From an uncultured Eubacteriales bacterium (GTDB lineage Bacteria; Bacillota; Clostridia; Tissierellales; Peptoniphilaceae): a DNA stretch of 22,462 bases. Within the stretch, counting starts at the first letter, position 1; each line of letters begins with the position of its first letter. Positions 22,201 to 22,462 of this stretch are shown here, piece by piece. The notes below the pieces were generated by a model that saw only the letters and a list, made by a program, of their open reading frames with translations, was not told the origin of the DNA and did not search any database. The stretch spans positions 5,001 through 27,462 of the forward strand of contig UQDI01000024.1 in the NCBI GenBank assembly GCA_900539725.1. The letters are read 5' to 3'. Position numbers and translations under genes: made by a program.

Positions 22201-22382
22201 TTGTTGCTGAGACTAAGGGCACTATGGAGTCAATGCAGTTAAGACCGGTCGAGCAAGTTAAGATTGATTGTGCTAAAAAATTATTTAATGAAATATCAAC
22301 TGATGATATTGTATATCATGATGTAGACAGCTATCAATCACTTTTAAATATAATGCCAAATATAAAAAAGAATACACATTAA
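19281..22382 (+). CDS. res: type III restriction enzyme helicase-nuclease (Res)
   Basis: A 1033-residue ATP-dependent restriction subunit. The superfamily 2 helicase core has Walker A ETGTGKT (about 108-114), Walker B LDEP (about 235-238), YSATH (motif III), the segment SALREGWDNP, and motif VI QEVGRGLRI (about 564-572). The far C-terminus carries a PD-(D/E)xK-type nuclease: NPDWAIAF (about 956-963) followed by FFVAETKG with the E-x-K pair near 977-979. Res needs Mod for recognition and cuts about 25-27 bases from the site when two head-to-head sites communicate. AGGAGGTG seven bases before the ATG is a strong SD. The length is normal and no motif is missing, so the locus appears functional. 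Confidence 0.93.
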   Translation: MKFKFKIQEYQTDAVSSVVDVFKGQAYTDSALYRRDYNYNNQCQKYMQVEKFDSYDTFDMGYKNDDLRLNKEELLKNIRDVQKKNNLIIQDELVDGLGACSIDVEMETGTGKTYVYIKTMYELNKNYGWSKFIVVVPSIAIREGVKKSFEMTEDHFMHAYGKKIRYFVYDSNNLNQLDTFSSDANINVMIINMQAFNTFKEGGNTNAARIIYSKRDEFGSRRPIDVLKANRPILILDEPQKMGGTQTQKALKNFNPLFSLNYSATHVKKHNLVYALDAVDAYNMKLVKKIQVKGFSPKNLSGTNSYLYLDEIILDTKKPPRARVEMEIAYQNGPKRERRIISVDDSLYELSKGMEQYKGYLLADINPLSDSISFTNGIKITKGTVMGDISEDYLRRIQIRETIRSHFEKEESLFSKGVKTLSLFFIDEVKKYRVYDEDGNQALGEYAKIFEEEYEAVFNEYKDRFSEEYLKYLNNIDVNKTHNGYFSIDKKGHIVNSDIKRGKLFSDDISAYDLILKDKERLLSFEEPTRFIFSHSALREGWDNPNIFQICTLKKSDSENLKRQEVGRGLRICVDETGSRLDYEALGRNFHQYNKLTVIASESYEKFVADLQEQTRKELRDRPRKANEEYFLDKHIIINDEDYTIDKDDATEIFWYLIKNDYITKDKYVSDKYHEDLENNKLAELPEELKHMEAGIHMLIQSVFNEKALDDMVEDGHKTKIYDNDLNENFHKKEFQELWNMINHKYIYRVDFDSDELIEKAAKAIDEKLNVSGLQYTMKKSEQKYIIEVNDINEKYSFENATTVTHNLDYGISKSIKYDLLGRLTHDTVLTRRTIAKILMKMEASKFDMYKANPEEFMNKVAMLINEQKASMVVEHIYYDQIEDKFEASIFTDESGITRDKAIEVKKHIKPYLVTDGSAKESVEKRFAHDLEGAEEVCVYAKLPRGFFIPTPVGNYNPDWAIAFNKGTVKHIFFVAETKGTMESMQLRPVEQVKIDCAKKLFNEISTDDIVYHDVDSYQSLLNIMPNIKKNTH

Positions 22383-22414
22383 TTAAATCACAAAAAAGGC
22401 TACCTTCTGATATG

Positions 22415-22454
22415 TACCCTCTTTACTGGACAAACCAGTAAGGAGGGTATTTTT
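22415..22454 (+). terminator. hairpin with T tail after res
   Basis: TACCCTCTTTACTGG (22415-22429) pairs with CCAGTAAGGAGGGTA (22435-22449) over a five-base loop, with one G-T wobble, followed by five T. It works as an intrinsic terminator for the restriction operon on paper. The right arm also contains AAGGAGG eight bases before an ATG at 22455, so the same hairpin would hide the SD of a gene that starts at the window edge. Confidence 0.7.
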
Positions 22455-22462
22455 ATGCGATA
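22455..22462 (+). CDS. possible start of a gene cut by the window edge
   Basis: ATG CGA follows AAGGAGG (22440-22446) at an eight-base spacing. Only two codons are visible, so the product cannot be told. The preceding TGTACCCT...ACTGGACA wording resembles IS3-family ends, so a transposase is one possibility. Confidence 0.25.

Noticed and set aside
1..22462. tRNA, rRNA or CRISPR array
   Set aside because: No regularly spaced repeats, tRNA cloverleaf or rRNA-like stretch was found on reading.

Overview
The window looks like a chromosome segment from a low-GC, probably obligately anaerobic Firmicute (Clostridia/Tissierellia type). The grounds are the A+T-rich coding sequence, strong Shine-Dalgarno (SD) sites of the AGGAGG/GAGGTG type, a Na+-pumping Nqr-like respiratory complex and a dlt-like envelope operon. 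The genus cannot be fixed from the sequence.

Region 1 (1-6658): about 390 bases of gene-free, repeat-rich DNA lead into a tight six-gene plus-strand operon. It encodes a DltA-like adenylating ligase, a GNAT protein, an acyl carrier protein, an MBOAT O-acyltransferase, a membrane-anchored DltD-like SGNH domain fused to an IcaB/PgaB-type polysaccharide deacetylase, and an Sfp-type phosphopantetheinyl transferase. Starts and stops overlap at most junctions. The genes together describe a self-contained route: activate an acid, load it on the carrier, pass it across the membrane through the MBOAT protein and transfer it to an extracellular polymer. It is related to teichoic-acid D-alanylation but not identical to it. 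The ligase lacks the Cys used for D-Ala selection in Bacillus DltA, and the last step is coupled to a deacetylase.

Region 2 (6659-9970): small accessory genes. A KilA-N protein is followed by a HExxH metallopeptidase-like protein and a terminator. A strong promoter then drives a coiled-coil J-domain protein overlapping a HIRAN protein, followed by a 211-residue orphan. A bidirectional terminator closes the region.

Region 3 (10020-14690, minus strand): a PepSY lipoprotein, and upstream of it an nqrB-C-D-E-F operon with its own promoter and terminator. There is no nqrA here, and NqrB is short. A divergent isochorismatase-like hydrolase lies at 14743-15276.

Region 4 (15304-22454): a defence locus. 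A terminator and an extended -10 promoter precede a possible 27-codon leader ORF. Then come an AlbA_2 (Schlafen-like) protein, a type III methyltransferase (Mod), a 214-residue protein with a possible HEPN-like C-terminus, and the type III helicase-nuclease (Res). The window ends in a 15-bp hairpin with a T tail and a new SD plus ATG, which may be the left end of an insertion sequence.
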